Assembly: GCF_036127095.1 (NCBI RefSeq)
Contig: NZ_CP108006.1
Location: 5,571,501 to 5,635,500, forward strand
From: Streptomyces sp. NBC_00335
GTDB lineage: Bacteria > Actinomycetota > Actinomycetes > Streptomycetales > Streptomycetaceae
Direction: 5' to 3'
Length of the DNA: 64,000 bases
Positions within the stretch are counted from its first letter, which is position 1. The number at the start of each line of letters is the position of its first letter. This document shows, one piece after another, positions 41,121-50,205 of the stretch. The position numbers and the translations under genes are program-made. The notes beneath the pieces are model-generated. The model searched no databases. It was not told the origin of the DNA and worked only from the letters and a program-made list of their open reading frames with translations.

Positions 41121-43874
41121 TCACACCCACGTCCGGGGACGGAAACGGTTTGCCCGCTCCACCAGTTCGATCCTCTCCTCGCCCCGCTGCGCCAGCCGTG
41201 CCAGCACGCGGAACGAGCGCTCCAGGCCGAAGCGCAGCCCCCGCTCGTCCAGTTGGCAGCCGAGCAGCGAGGTAGGCCCGGGGTCGGAACCCCGGCTGCC
41301 CGACAGTACCCAGTCCAGCGCCGAGCCCAGAACTTCCGCCCTGAGCCGCTCGTGGCGCACCGAGTCCAGGCCGAACCGCCCCAGCCCCTCCACCTGCGCC
41401 GCTGCCGCCGTCAGATCGGGCAGCAGCGCCTCCTGCGGAGACCGGTCGCGCAGGCGTGCCCGTACGGCCGCCACCCGCGCGGCGGTGTGGTGGATCGACG
41501 CCTCCGGTACGGATTCCAGCGTGCGCACGGCTCCGGCCCGGTCCCCGGCGGCCAGTTGCACCCGGGCCAGCCCGAACGCCGCTCCGACGAACCCGGGGTC
41601 CGTGGCCCACACCAGCCGGTAGTACTCGGCGGCGTTGTCCAACTGCCCCAGCACCTCCGCGCAGAGGCCCAGCGCCAGCTTCGGTGCCGGTTCGCCCGGG
41701 AAGGCGTCGTAGATGGCGTCGAAGGACACGGCCGCCGTCTCGTCCTCCCCGACGGCCAGCGAGGAGATGCCCCGGGCCCACACCACGCGCCAGTCGTCGG
41801 GGTGCCGCGCTTCCAGCCGGGTCAGCGCTTCGGCGACGAGCGGCGCGTCGGCCCCGCCCAGTTCGAGCCGGGCCCGCAGCTCCCGCAGCCGCAGCTCCGC
41901 GGATTCGGCCGGCGCCGAGCCCAGCGCGGCCAGCAGGTCGGCCGGCGCGGAGGCCAGCAGGCCCGCCAGGAAACCGGCGTTGGGGTCCCCTGCGTCGACC
42001 AGCGGCACGGGCAGGGCCAGCGCGGCCTCACGGGCGTCGAGCGTGGACAGTTCCGGCCGCTGCGAGGCGGTGATCTCGACGGGCGGCAGCGGCGCGGCCG
42101 CCGGAGCCCGGCGCGGGGCCGGCACGGCGGGACCGGCGGCCCGGTGCGTCGCCGTGGTGACCAGACCGGTCGTGCCGTACCCGGTGATCGGCGAAGCCGA
42201 CGGAGCCGGAGGGGCCGACGGGGCCGCGGCCCCGGCCTCCATCGCCGGAGCAGCCCCCGGAGCAGCCCCCGGAGCCGGGACGGCGGCCGTGACCCGGGCC
42301 GCAGCGGCGCCCCGGCCCGCCCGCCACCGCTTCACGGGCCGCTCGCCCAGCCGGGACACGTGCGCGCCCGACCTGTCGTCGATGAACAGCCGGTCGTCCG
42401 GGACCCGCAGCTCGGGCCCGAAGAGGGTGGAGACCTGGGGCCTGGGGCGGCCCGTCTGGAGCGCGACGACCTCTCGCAGCACCCCCGTCAGCTGGTCGGC
42501 CATCTCCTGCGCGGACGCGAACCGCCGTCCCGGATCCGGGTCGGTGGCCCGTACCAGCAGCCGGTAGAAGGACTCGTACCGCCCGAACACCTCGATGTGC
42601 TGCGGGTCCGGCAGCGAGTCCACGAACACGTTCGTGTAGCCCTGGAAGTCGAAGGTCAGCACGGCCAGCGTGCGCGCCACGGTGTAGAGGTCGGAGGCGA
42701 CCGACGGGCCGAGCTCCGCGACCTCCGGCGCCTGGTAGCCGACGGTGCCGTAGATGGCCGACTCCTCGTCGTCCATCCGCCGGACCGCGCCCATGTCGAT
42801 CAGCTTCAGCTGGTCGGCCTGCTGGATGGCGTTGTCGACCTTGAAGTCGCAGTACAGGAGGTTCCTGGAGTGCAGGTGACCGAGCGCCTCCAGCGCCTCG
42901 ATGCCGTACGCGCACGCCTGCTCCACCGGCAGCGGGTCGCGGCGGCCGTCCGGCCGGCGCCTCTCGTTGGCGATCTCCTTGAGCGATTTGCCGCCCACGT
43001 ACTCCATGACGATGTACCCGTCCAGCGAACCGGTCCGCTGGTCCAGGTGCTCCACGAAGTTGTAGATCCGCACGATGTTGGAGTGCTCGATCTCCGCGAG
43101 GAAGCGCCGCTCCGAGATCGCGGCCGCCATCGCGTCCTGGTCCCCGGTGTCCAGCAGGCCCTTGAGCACGACCCACCGGTCCGACACGGCCCGGTCCACC
43201 GCGAGGTAGACCCAGCCCAGCCCGCCGTGCGCCAGGCAGCCCGCGACCTCGTACTGCCCGTGGACGAGGTCGCCCGCGCGCAGCTTGGGCACGAAGGAGT
43301 ACGGGTGCCCGCACTTGGTACAGAAACCTTCCGTCCGTCCCGGCCGCTCCCCTCGGGCCCGCCCCACGGGCGCCCCGCAGTCCGAGCGCGAGCAGAACCG
43401 CTTGCGCTCCGGGACCTCCGGATTCTCCAGCACCGCCGCCGAGGGGTCCGGACGAGGCACCTCCGGTACGTTCACCAGCCCGGCTCCCAGCCGGCTGCGG
43501 CCCGACCCCGAGGCGGCCGAACCCGAACTGCGCACCGACACCGACCGGGTGGACGCGGCACCGGAGAGCGCGCGGGAGAGCCGCCCGGACACGGAGCGCC
43601 GGGAGGAGGACGACCGCGACGACCGCGCCGAGCGGGAAGCCCGCGAGGAGGACGAGGAGGACGAGGACCGCCCGGACCCGTGCGAGCCCTGCGAGTCCCC
43701 GTGACGTGCCGCGCTCGTCATCGCCGTCGGCACCGACACCAGTTCCTCGGCGCCCGCCGCGACGGCGCCGGTCGGCGCCAGCCCGCAGGTGTCGCAGTAG
43801 ACCTCGCCGCCGCCCATGTCCTCGTACGCCCCCGGGCAGCCGGGGCGCATGCACGCCGTTCCGATCAGACTCAC
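41121..43874 (-). CDS. pknG: PknG-like serine/threonine protein kinase with TPR domain
   Basis: 917 residues from GTG 43874, overlapping the preceding stop (GTGA). N-terminal cysteine pairs (CMRPGC/CDTC and CSRSDC/CTKC, the latter rubredoxin-like, about 160-190) flank a Ser/Arg-rich stretch. The kinase domain (about 200-460) has GGLGWVYLA, Lys238 in VVLKGL, the catalytic loop YCDFKVDN (Asp343) in place of HRD, and DMG for DFG, as in PknG. The C-terminal half carries TPR-like helices. Mycobacterial PknG senses amino-acid supply through GlnX and GlnH and phosphorylates GarA; homologues of both sensors are encoded just upstream here. Confidence 0.9.
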   Translation of the reverse strand: MSLIGTACMRPGCPGAYEDMGGGEVYCDTCGLAPTGAVAAGAEELVSVPTAMTSAARHGDSQGSHGSGRSSSSSSSSRASRSARSSRSSSSRRSVSGRLSRALSGAASTRSVSVRSSGSAASGSGRSRLGAGLVNVPEVPRPDPSAAVLENPEVPERKRFCSRSDCGAPVGRARGERPGRTEGFCTKCGHPYSFVPKLRAGDLVHGQYEVAGCLAHGGLGWVYLAVDRAVSDRWVVLKGLLDTGDQDAMAAAISERRFLAEIEHSNIVRIYNFVEHLDQRTGSLDGYIVMEYVGGKSLKEIANERRRPDGRRDPLPVEQACAYGIEALEALGHLHSRNLLYCDFKVDNAIQQADQLKLIDMGAVRRMDDEESAIYGTVGYQAPEVAELGPSVASDLYTVARTLAVLTFDFQGYTNVFVDSLPDPQHIEVFGRYESFYRLLVRATDPDPGRRFASAQEMADQLTGVLREVVALQTGRPRPQVSTLFGPELRVPDDRLFIDDRSGAHVSRLGERPVKRWRAGRGAAAARVTAAVPAPGAAPGAAPAMEAGAAAPSAPPAPSASPITGYGTTGLVTTATHRAAGPAVPAPRRAPAAAPLPPVEITASQRPELSTLDAREAALALPVPLVDAGDPNAGFLAGLLASAPADLLAALGSAPAESAELRLRELRARLELGGADAPLVAEALTRLEARHPDDWRVVWARGISSLAVGEDETAAVSFDAIYDAFPGEPAPKLALGLCAEVLGQLDNAAEYYRLVWATDPGFVGAAFGLARVQLAAGDRAGAVRTLESVPEASIHHTAARVAAVRARLRDRSPQEALLPDLTAAAAQVEGLGRFGLDSVRHERLRAEVLGSALDWVLSGSRGSDPGPTSLLGCQLDERGLRFGLERSFRVLARLAQRGEERIELVERANRFRPRTWV

Positions 43875-45265
43875 GCGTCCCCCTCCCTCGGCCCGTCGGG
43901 CCACTCGCGCACCGGTCGGTGCCCCTGCTGGTCCTGCTGGTCCTGCTGCGGCGCCGGCAGCGCCTCGGCCGTCGCCCACTGGTAGCGCAGCACCGCCTGC
44001 TCGGCGGCCCGCAGATCGCAGGGCGCGCTCCACAGCATCCGCCGGGCGGTGTCGTACCGCTCCATCAGCAGCGGATCCTCCGCCATCCCGAGCCGGGCCA
44101 CCTTGGCCTTGTAGGCGTCGAGCCGTCCGCGCAGCTCCGCCCGCACGGCCAGCGGAGCCGTCACCGCGGTCAACGATTCGCGGGCCCGCCGCAGTTCCTC
44201 CCCGGCCCGCTCCTCCAAGGACTCCAGCAGCGGCGACAGCCGGTGCCACTGGGCATTGCGCCGGTACTCGGCCGCCGCCGAGAGCTGCTCCTGCAGCGCC
44301 GTCGGCGGTCCGCTCACCGCGGGCACCTCGGACGCCGCGATCTTCGCCAGCACCTCACCGCGCGCCAGCCGGGCCTCCGCCAGGGTCCGGTCGGCCCGCG
44401 AGAGCAGGTCCCGCAGCCCGATCAGCCGCTGCTCTGCGTCCTGCCGGACGGCCAGCACCGCCTCGACCTCCCGGCGTACGTCCTCCAGCGCGAGCGCCGC
44501 CCGGTCGTAGCGCCCGGTGTCCGGACGGCCGCCGCCCGGCGCGGAGCTCCCGGCCACCGGGAACCAGAACGCCAGCGGGTCCTCGATCACCCGGGCCCGC
44601 AGGTCCGCCAGCTCGGCCGTGATGGCTTCCAGGTCGTCTCCCGAGGGGTGCTCTCCCGGCCGGACCCCCACCGAGTGGGCGAGGGCGCGGGTGCGGTGCA
44701 GTTCGGCGGAGAGCAGGTCGATCCGGGCGGGCAGCGCCGACCAGACGGAGTCCGCGGCGACCACCACGTCCAGGGAGCTCGCGTACAGCTCGTTCATGCG
44801 CGACACCAGCTCGGCGAGGGAGAACCGCTCCGCGAGCGGGGCCCCCTCCACCGCGGCGCCGGAGATCAGCACCCCGGGCCCGCGCAGCCGGTCCGTCAGC
44901 TCGACCAGGTCCTCGCGGCTCGGCCAGCGGCGCCGCTCGCGGATCTCCCGGGCGGCGCCGAGAGCGCCGCTGTAGGCGTCGAAGTACCGCCACAGCCGGG
45001 TGATGGCGGCGTCGGCCCCGGCCCACCGCTCCTTGGTGACCCCGGTCAGCCCGGCGCCCTCCAGGAGCCGCCGGCCGGAGTGGTCCTGGAGCGCGAGCAG
45101 CGAGGTCTCGACGGCCTCGTGCTCCGCGCCCAGCCGGGCCAGCGCACGGTCCACGCCGTCCCGGTCCATCACCGCCGGCTGCGCTCCCCAAGGCTGTGCC
45201 CCCGAAGGATGTGCCTCCACCGATCCTGCCTCCGGTCTCGTGACATCGGGCTCGGAATCCGCCAC
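43871..45265 (-). CDS. Coiled-coil hypothetical protein between GlnH-like protein and PknG
   Basis: 464 residues from ATG 45265. It is almost wholly helical, with Leu/Ala/Arg/Glu heptads (ALEDVRREVEAVLAVRQDAEQRLIGLRDLL...), and lacks a signal peptide or membrane helices. The C-terminus ends in a QQDQQDQQG low-complexity run. It starts 5 bp after the GlnH-like gene and overlaps the kinase start, so it belongs to the operon. Mycobacteria lack an obvious counterpart between glnH and pknG. It may be a scaffold; not recognised. Confidence 0.78.
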   Translation of the reverse strand: MADSEPDVTRPEAGSVEAHPSGAQPWGAQPAVMDRDGVDRALARLGAEHEAVETSLLALQDHSGRRLLEGAGLTGVTKERWAGADAAITRLWRYFDAYSGALGAAREIRERRRWPSREDLVELTDRLRGPGVLISGAAVEGAPLAERFSLAELVSRMNELYASSLDVVVAADSVWSALPARIDLLSAELHRTRALAHSVGVRPGEHPSGDDLEAITAELADLRARVIEDPLAFWFPVAGSSAPGGGRPDTGRYDRAALALEDVRREVEAVLAVRQDAEQRLIGLRDLLSRADRTLAEARLARGEVLAKIAASEVPAVSGPPTALQEQLSAAAEYRRNAQWHRLSPLLESLEERAGEELRRARESLTAVTAPLAVRAELRGRLDAYKAKVARLGMAEDPLLMERYDTARRMLWSAPCDLRAAEQAVLRYQWATAEALPAPQQDQQDQQGHRPVREWPDGPREGDA

Positions 45266-45270
45266 CGGCC

Positions 45271-46362
45271 TCAGTCCCGGTACTTGGGGGCGGGCGGGCC
45301 GCCCACACCGGGCAGCACGGGCTCCAGGTGGGCCTTGTACGCCGTCATCCAGGGGCTGTTGTCACCGCCCGCGCGGTAGTCCTCCAGCACCTTGTTGACC
45401 CGGCGCACCAGGTCGCCGGCGTCCTTGTTCATGGCCACCCCGTAGAACTCCTTGGTGAACGGGGAGCCGACCAGGCTGACCGAGGGGTCCTGCGCGGCCT
45501 GGCCGGCGGCGAGGGCGTTGTCGGTGATGATGCCGTCCACCTCGCCCAACTGCAGCCGGACCAGGCAGTCGAGCTGGTTGGGCACGCTGACCGGGACGGC
45601 GCCGTAGGACTGGGCGGTCAGTGCCGCCTCCGCCGTGGAGCCGGCCGCCGTGCAGATGCGGCGGCCCTTCAGCGAGGCGTCGTAGCCGGTGATCGTCGAG
45701 CCCTTGGGGGCCAGCACCTGCTGCCCGGCCTCGAAGTACGCCGTCGAGAAGGCGACCTCCTCCAGCCGCTTGCAATTGACGGTCATCGTGCGCACGACGA
45801 TGTCGACGGTGCCGTCCTTGAGCGCGGGGATGCGCTGGCTGGTGGGGATGGCCCGGTAGATGACCTTGCCGTCCTCGCCGAATATGTCCTTCGCTATGGC
45901 CTTGACCAGCGCGATGTCGAAACCGTCGAGCTCCCCGGCCGGATTGCGGTAGCCCCATTTGAAGCTGTTCTGGTCCACGCCCGCGACGAGGTGGCCCGCG
46001 GCGCGGATCCGCTGGATGGCCGAGCCGTCCAGCCCGTTGGGGCGCAGGCTCGCCTCGGGGTTCTCGCAGGTGTCCCCGGGGGCCTGCGGAGCGACGGCCA
46101 TCCTGGCCGGCTCGCGCACCAGCGAGGAGGGCCCCGGGCCGCCCGGGGCCGCATGGGCCAGGGGCAGCAGCACGGCCGCGGCCGTCGCCGCGCAGGCCAC
46201 GGCCATCGCCCCGACCCCGCCCCAGCCGCGCAGCCGGCCCGTCAGCCGGCGCAGGCCGCGCGGCTCCTGGTTTTCCGGGGCGCCCTCCGCGGGGGCCGTG
46301 GCGGTCCCGGCCTCCTCGGAGCCCTCGCCCGTGCGCTTCATCCGTCCCGGCATCGCTCTCAC
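45271..46362 (-). CDS. glnH: GlnH-like amino-acid-binding protein (membrane-tethered)
   Basis: 363 residues from GTG 46362, overlapping the GlnX-like stop (GTGA); ATG 46353 is an alternative. A cytoplasmic tail of about 45 residues precedes one membrane helix (GAMAVACAATAAAVLLPLAHAA), so it is anchored outside the cell. The periplasmic-binding-protein fold (about 110-345) shows GVDQNSFKWGYRNPAGELDGFDIALVKAIAKDIFG and KDGTVDIVVRTMTVNCKRLEEVAFS, as in Glu/Asp-binding proteins. No permease or ATPase gene adjoins it, which supports a sensing role with GlnX rather than transport. Confidence 0.88.
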   Translation of the reverse strand: MRAMPGRMKRTGEGSEEAGTATAPAEGAPENQEPRGLRRLTGRLRGWGGVGAMAVACAATAAAVLLPLAHAAPGGPGPSSLVREPARMAVAPQAPGDTCENPEASLRPNGLDGSAIQRIRAAGHLVAGVDQNSFKWGYRNPAGELDGFDIALVKAIAKDIFGEDGKVIYRAIPTSQRIPALKDGTVDIVVRTMTVNCKRLEEVAFSTAYFEAGQQVLAPKGSTITGYDASLKGRRICTAAGSTAEAALTAQSYGAVPVSVPNQLDCLVRLQLGEVDGIITDNALAAGQAAQDPSVSLVGSPFTKEFYGVAMNKDAGDLVRRVNKVLEDYRAGGDNSPWMTAYKAHLEPVLPGVGGPPAPKYRD

Positions 46363-47762
46363 CTGTACTCCGAAAGCCTGCGCCCGATGCCGAGCAGGGC
46401 GGCCACCGCGCCGACGACCGCGAGGGCCGCCGTGCCTGTCACCAAACCGTCGAGCGCCCCGAGACCGTCCCGCGCCGCCCGGGTGAACTCACGCTGCTCG
46501 TGGCCCACGGCCGCCTCCAGCGAGGCGTCCACCGTGTCGAAGGCGGTCCCCGTGGGCTCCTTGTGGTCCTTGTCCCCGATGACCTGCCCGACGGCGCCCT
46601 GGTAGTCGCCCTTCAAGTCGGTCTGCCGGGCCGCGGTGTGCAGTTCCTTCCACCGCTTCACGCCCTCCAGGGCGCGGGACACCGGGGTGCGGCCGGCCGG
46701 GTCGTCGGCCAGTTTCGCCGCCGTCGCCAGGCCCGCCTCCAGGTCCTTCATGTCGTTCGAGAAGTCCACGTCGTACTTGTCGGACTTCTTGTCCTCGGCC
46801 AGTACGGCGCCGCGCGAGACCAGGGTCAGGTTCTCGTTGGCCCGCGCCTGGAGCGAGGCGATCCGCGCGTCGTTGAGCACCTTGAGCGACTCCTGCCCGT
46901 CCGTGCGGGCCTCGCTCAGCCCCGACCGGGCGACCGTGTGCCCCGCGGCCAGCCACAGCAGCAGCACCAGCGAGGCGGTGGTCGCGGCGACGAGCCCGTG
47001 GTTGAAGACGCGGTTCGTACGCCGGTAGTTGCGACGCTGGGCCCAGACCAGGACGGCGAGCGCGAGCACACCCGCTCCGAGCGAGGTCAGGGGCAGCGCG
47101 CGGGCCTCGTCGTAGTCCGTGTAGAGACGGCCGGTCTCCGCCTCGTAGAGCCGCTGCGCGGCGGGCAGCAGCTGCGTGCTCATCTGCTCGTTCGCGTACC
47201 GGAGGTAGGCGCCGCCGAGCGGCAGGCCCTGCTTGTTGGTGGCCCGGGCCTGCTCGATCAGGCCGGTGTAGCGGGGGAGCTGCTCGCTGAGCAGGGTGAT
47301 CTGCTTGCGGGAGTCCTCGCCGGCCGTGGTGCTGGCGGCCGCGTTCACCAGCAGCCGGGACGCGTTGGCTATGTCCTTCTCGTACCGGCTGCGGACCTCG
47401 CGGGGCTCTTCGCCGCCCGCGAGGAAGCCGCTGGAGGAGGCGGTGTCGGCGTCCGCGAGGGAGCGGTAGATGCTCGCCGCGTCGGCGCTCAGCGGCTGGC
47501 TGCGGCCCACGACGTCATCGGCCGCGGTGACCCGGCCGGAGATCTCCCAGACGGCCACCGCGCCGAACAGCAGGACCAGCGCGGCCAGGGCCGCGCCGAC
47601 GATCCGCAGCCGGCCGGGCTCGGTGGTGGCGGCCGCGCGCAGCCGGTCCACACCCTCGGCCCAGGCGGTGCCCCGCCGGGGCAGCCCGTCGGGCGGCGGC
47701 GCCGGCGGCCCGGAGGGCGCCTGGACGCCGCCGGGCGCGGGCGCGCGTGATGTGATGGCCAC
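46359..47762 (-). CDS. glnX: GlnX-like four-helix sensor protein
   Basis: 467 residues. A Pro-rich cytoplasmic N-terminus (about 1-50) is followed by helix 1 (IVGAALAALVLLFGAVAVWEI), a 150-residue extracellular domain, helices 2 and 3 (LGAGVLALAVLVWAQ and LVAATTASLVLLLWLAAGH), a second extracellular domain and helix 4 near the end (TAALAVVGAVAALLGIG). This tandem layout matches mycobacterial GlnX, which relays GlnH ligand status to PknG. It is the first gene of the operon; start near 47762 with GAGGGGGAGG nearby. Confidence 0.85.
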   Translation of the reverse strand: MAITSRAPAPGGVQAPSGPPAPPPDGLPRRGTAWAEGVDRLRAAATTEPGRLRIVGAALAALVLLFGAVAVWEISGRVTAADDVVGRSQPLSADAASIYRSLADADTASSSGFLAGGEEPREVRSRYEKDIANASRLLVNAAASTTAGEDSRKQITLLSEQLPRYTGLIEQARATNKQGLPLGGAYLRYANEQMSTQLLPAAQRLYEAETGRLYTDYDEARALPLTSLGAGVLALAVLVWAQRRNYRRTNRVFNHGLVAATTASLVLLLWLAAGHTVARSGLSEARTDGQESLKVLNDARIASLQARANENLTLVSRGAVLAEDKKSDKYDVDFSNDMKDLEAGLATAAKLADDPAGRTPVSRALEGVKRWKELHTAARQTDLKGDYQGAVGQVIGDKDHKEPTGTAFDTVDASLEAAVGHEQREFTRAARDGLGALDGLVTGTAALAVVGAVAALLGIGRRLSEYR

Positions 47763-47918
47763 CCTGACCTCCCCCTCGGTCCTTCGTGCTTCGCAGCAGT
47801 ATGGCCTTAGTGGCGGTCCTCCACAGCACCCGGCCCGGGATCGGGCACGATCCGCCCCGATCCGTCCCCGGTACTGGTTACGCGCGGCGAGCCGCGATGG
47901 TTCCGGCTCGGGCAGGGT

Positions 47919-48944
47919 TCACCCGAAATGGGCACGCAGCTTCCCGTAGGCCTCGGGCCCCGCCCCGAGCGCGTCCAGGCCCAGCAGGCCGGCGCCCAGC
48001 ACCGGCGGGGCCGTCACCACCGAGACCCGGGCGTACGGGGCCCGTTCGGCGAGCAGGGCCTCCACCCGGCCGTTCAGCTGCGGGTGCCGGGCGGCCAGGA
48101 CGCTGCCGCCCAGCAGGACGGGTGCCTCCTCGGCCAGCAGCCCGAGCCGCTCCAGCGCCACCGAGGCCAGTGCGACGACCTCCTCGGCCTGCCGCTCGAC
48201 GAGGGCCGCCGCGACCGGATCGCCGGCCGCGGCCACCGCGAACAGCACCGGCACCAGCTCGTGCATCCGTACGGACTCGACGATGCCCAGGTGCAGCGCC
48301 TCGATCAGCGAGTACACGGACTCCCGTGCGAAGTGCCCGGGCAGGGCCGCCGCGAGCTCGGTGGGACCGCCGCGCCCGTCCTCGGCGCGCGCCGCCCACC
48401 ACATGGCTTCGGCGGCCAGCCCGCCGCCGCCGCCCCAGTCGCCGGAGATCTGCCCGAGCGCCGGGAACCGGGCCGTGCGCCCGTCGGGCAGCATGCCCAC
48501 GCAGTTGATGCCCGCCCCGCAGACCACCGCGACCCCGCGCGGCCCCCCGGCGTCCTCGCCGAGGCCGGCCCGCAGGATCGCGAAGGTGTCGTTGCGGACC
48601 TCGGTGGCCGTGCCCCAGCCCCGCGCGCCGATGGCCTGCGCGAGCAGGGCCTCCTCCACCGGGAGGTCCGCGTTGGCCAGACAGGCCGAGACCTGCTCGG
48701 CGTACGGACCCGCGTACGGGGCTCCGGCCGCGGGTCCCGGCAGTCCGGCGGCCGCGGCGGCCTCGGCGACGGCCTGCCCGAGGACGTCCAGCGCCGCCTC
48801 GACACCGACGCGCGGGGGCTGGAAGCCGCCCGCCCGCCCGGTGCCGAGGACGCGGCCGTCCGCGGCGATCAGTGCCACGTCCGTCTTGCTGTTGCCCGCG
48901 TCGACGGCCAGGACGGCTGCCTGCGGGGGCCGGCTCACGCCCAT
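47919..48944 (-). CDS. csnK: BadF/BadG/BcrA/BcrD-type sugar kinase CsnK
   Basis: About 341 residues; ATG 48944, or GTG 48938 with GTGA overlap. It has an ASKHA ATPase fold with phosphate-1 motif DAGNSKTDVAL (about 14-24), GVAVVCGAGINCVG and GGSVLAARHP, related to N-acetylglucosamine kinase. It is the last gene of the csn operon and probably phosphorylates an imported amino sugar such as glucosamine. The assignment follows the csnR-E-F-G-H-K order known in S. coelicolor/lividans. Confidence 0.85.
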   Translation of the reverse strand: MGVSRPPQAAVLAVDAGNSKTDVALIAADGRVLGTGRAGGFQPPRVGVEAALDVLGQAVAEAAAAAGLPGPAAGAPYAGPYAEQVSACLANADLPVEEALLAQAIGARGWGTATEVRNDTFAILRAGLGEDAGGPRGVAVVCGAGINCVGMLPDGRTARFPALGQISGDWGGGGGLAAEAMWWAARAEDGRGGPTELAAALPGHFARESVYSLIEALHLGIVESVRMHELVPVLFAVAAAGDPVAAALVERQAEEVVALASVALERLGLLAEEAPVLLGGSVLAARHPQLNGRVEALLAERAPYARVSVVTAPPVLGAGLLGLDALGAGPEAYGKLRAHFG

Positions 48945-50200
48945 GCCAGGTGCTGCTTGTTGTGCGCCAGGAGCCGGTCCGTCAGCCCCTCGGCGAGGTC
49001 GAACTGGCCCACCAGCGGGTGCGCCAGCAGCGCCTTGAAGACCCGCTCGCGGCCGCCCCGCAGCGCCGCGTCCAGCGCGAGGTCCTCGTACGCCGTGACG
49101 TGGGAGATGAGCCCCGCGTACAGGGGGTCCAGCCGGGGCACGGCCAGCGGCGAGGGCCCGGAGCGGTCCACCCGCGCCTGCACCTCGACGACCGCGTCGT
49201 CCGGGAGGAACGGCAGGGTGCCGTTGTTCAGCGTGTTGACCACCTGCACGGCGCTCCCGCCGTCGCCCAGCAGGGCCGCGGCCAGGTCCACGGCGGCCTC
49301 CGAGTAGAAGGCGCCGCCGCGCTTGGCGAGCAGTTCGGGCTTCTCGTCCAGCGCGGGATCCCCGTACAGGCCGAGCAGTTCCTTCTCCATCGCGGCGACC
49401 TCCGCGGCCCGCGAGGGCTTGGTGCCGAGCTCGCGGACCACCTCGTCGTGGGCGTAGAAGTAGCGCAGGTAGTACGACGGGACCACGCCGAGCCGGTCCA
49501 GCACGCTGCGGGGCAGGCGCAGGTCCGCGGCGATGGCGTCGCCGTGCCGGGCGATGAGCTGCGGCAGCAGGTTCTCGCCCTCCGGGCCGCCCTTGCGCAC
49601 CCCCAGCTCCCAGGTGAGGTGGTTGAGGCCCACGTGGTCGAGGTGGATGTCGGCCGGAGTGAGGTCCAGCATCGCGGCGAACCTGCGCTGGAAGCCGATG
49701 GCCACGTTGCACAGCCCGACCGCCTTGTGCCCGGCCTGCAGCAGGGCGCGGGTGACGATCCCGACCGGGTTGGTGAAGTCGATGATCCACGCGTCCGGGT
49801 TGGAGCGCCGGACCCGCTCGGCGATGTCGAGGACCACCGGGACCGTGCGCAGCGCCTTGGCGAGGCCGCCGGCTCCGGTGGTCTCCTGGCCCACGCAGCC
49901 GCACTCCAGCGGCCAGGTCTCGTCCTGGAGCCGGGCCGCCTGCCCGCCGATGCGCAGCTGCAGCAGGACCGCGTCCGCGTCGGCCACGCCCGCGTCGAGG
50001 TCGGAGGTGGTGGTGATCAGGCCCGGGTGCCCCTGCTTGGCGAAGATCCGCCGGGCCAGGCCGCCGATCAGCTCCAGCCGGTCGGCGGCCGGGTCGATCA
50101 GCACCAGCTCGCTGATGGGCAGGGTGTCGCGCAGCCGGGCGAACCCGTCGATCAGCTCGGGGGTATAGGTGGAACCGCCGCCCACCACTGCGAGTTTCAT
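48935..50200 (-). CDS. csnH: GH4-family 6-phospho-beta-glucosidase-like enzyme CsnH
   Basis: 421 residues from ATG 50200. The NAD-binding start KLAVVGGGSTYTPELIDGFARL, the FTNPVGIVT region, the metal-binding GLCNVAIGFQRR and LDHVGLNHLTW are signatures of GH4 glycosidases, which use NAD+ and Mn2+ in an oxidation-elimination mechanism. In the csn operon it should split chitosan-derived oligosaccharides or their phosphates. It overlaps csnK by 3-10 bp and follows csnG by 5 bp. Confidence 0.88.
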   Translation of the reverse strand: MKLAVVGGGSTYTPELIDGFARLRDTLPISELVLIDPAADRLELIGGLARRIFAKQGHPGLITTTSDLDAGVADADAVLLQLRIGGQAARLQDETWPLECGCVGQETTGAGGLAKALRTVPVVLDIAERVRRSNPDAWIIDFTNPVGIVTRALLQAGHKAVGLCNVAIGFQRRFAAMLDLTPADIHLDHVGLNHLTWELGVRKGGPEGENLLPQLIARHGDAIAADLRLPRSVLDRLGVVPSYYLRYFYAHDEVVRELGTKPSRAAEVAAMEKELLGLYGDPALDEKPELLAKRGGAFYSEAAVDLAAALLGDGGSAVQVVNTLNNGTLPFLPDDAVVEVQARVDRSGPSPLAVPRLDPLYAGLISHVTAYEDLALDAALRGGRERVFKALLAHPLVGQFDLAEGLTDRLLAHNKQHLAWA

Positions 50201-50205
50201 GGTCA

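Noticed and set aside
40266..43985. 1239-aa open frame on the plus strand opposite the kinase and phosphatase genes
   Set aside because: Composition is Arg/Gly/Pro shadow sequence with no domain, and the minus strand holds clear kinase and phosphatase motifs.
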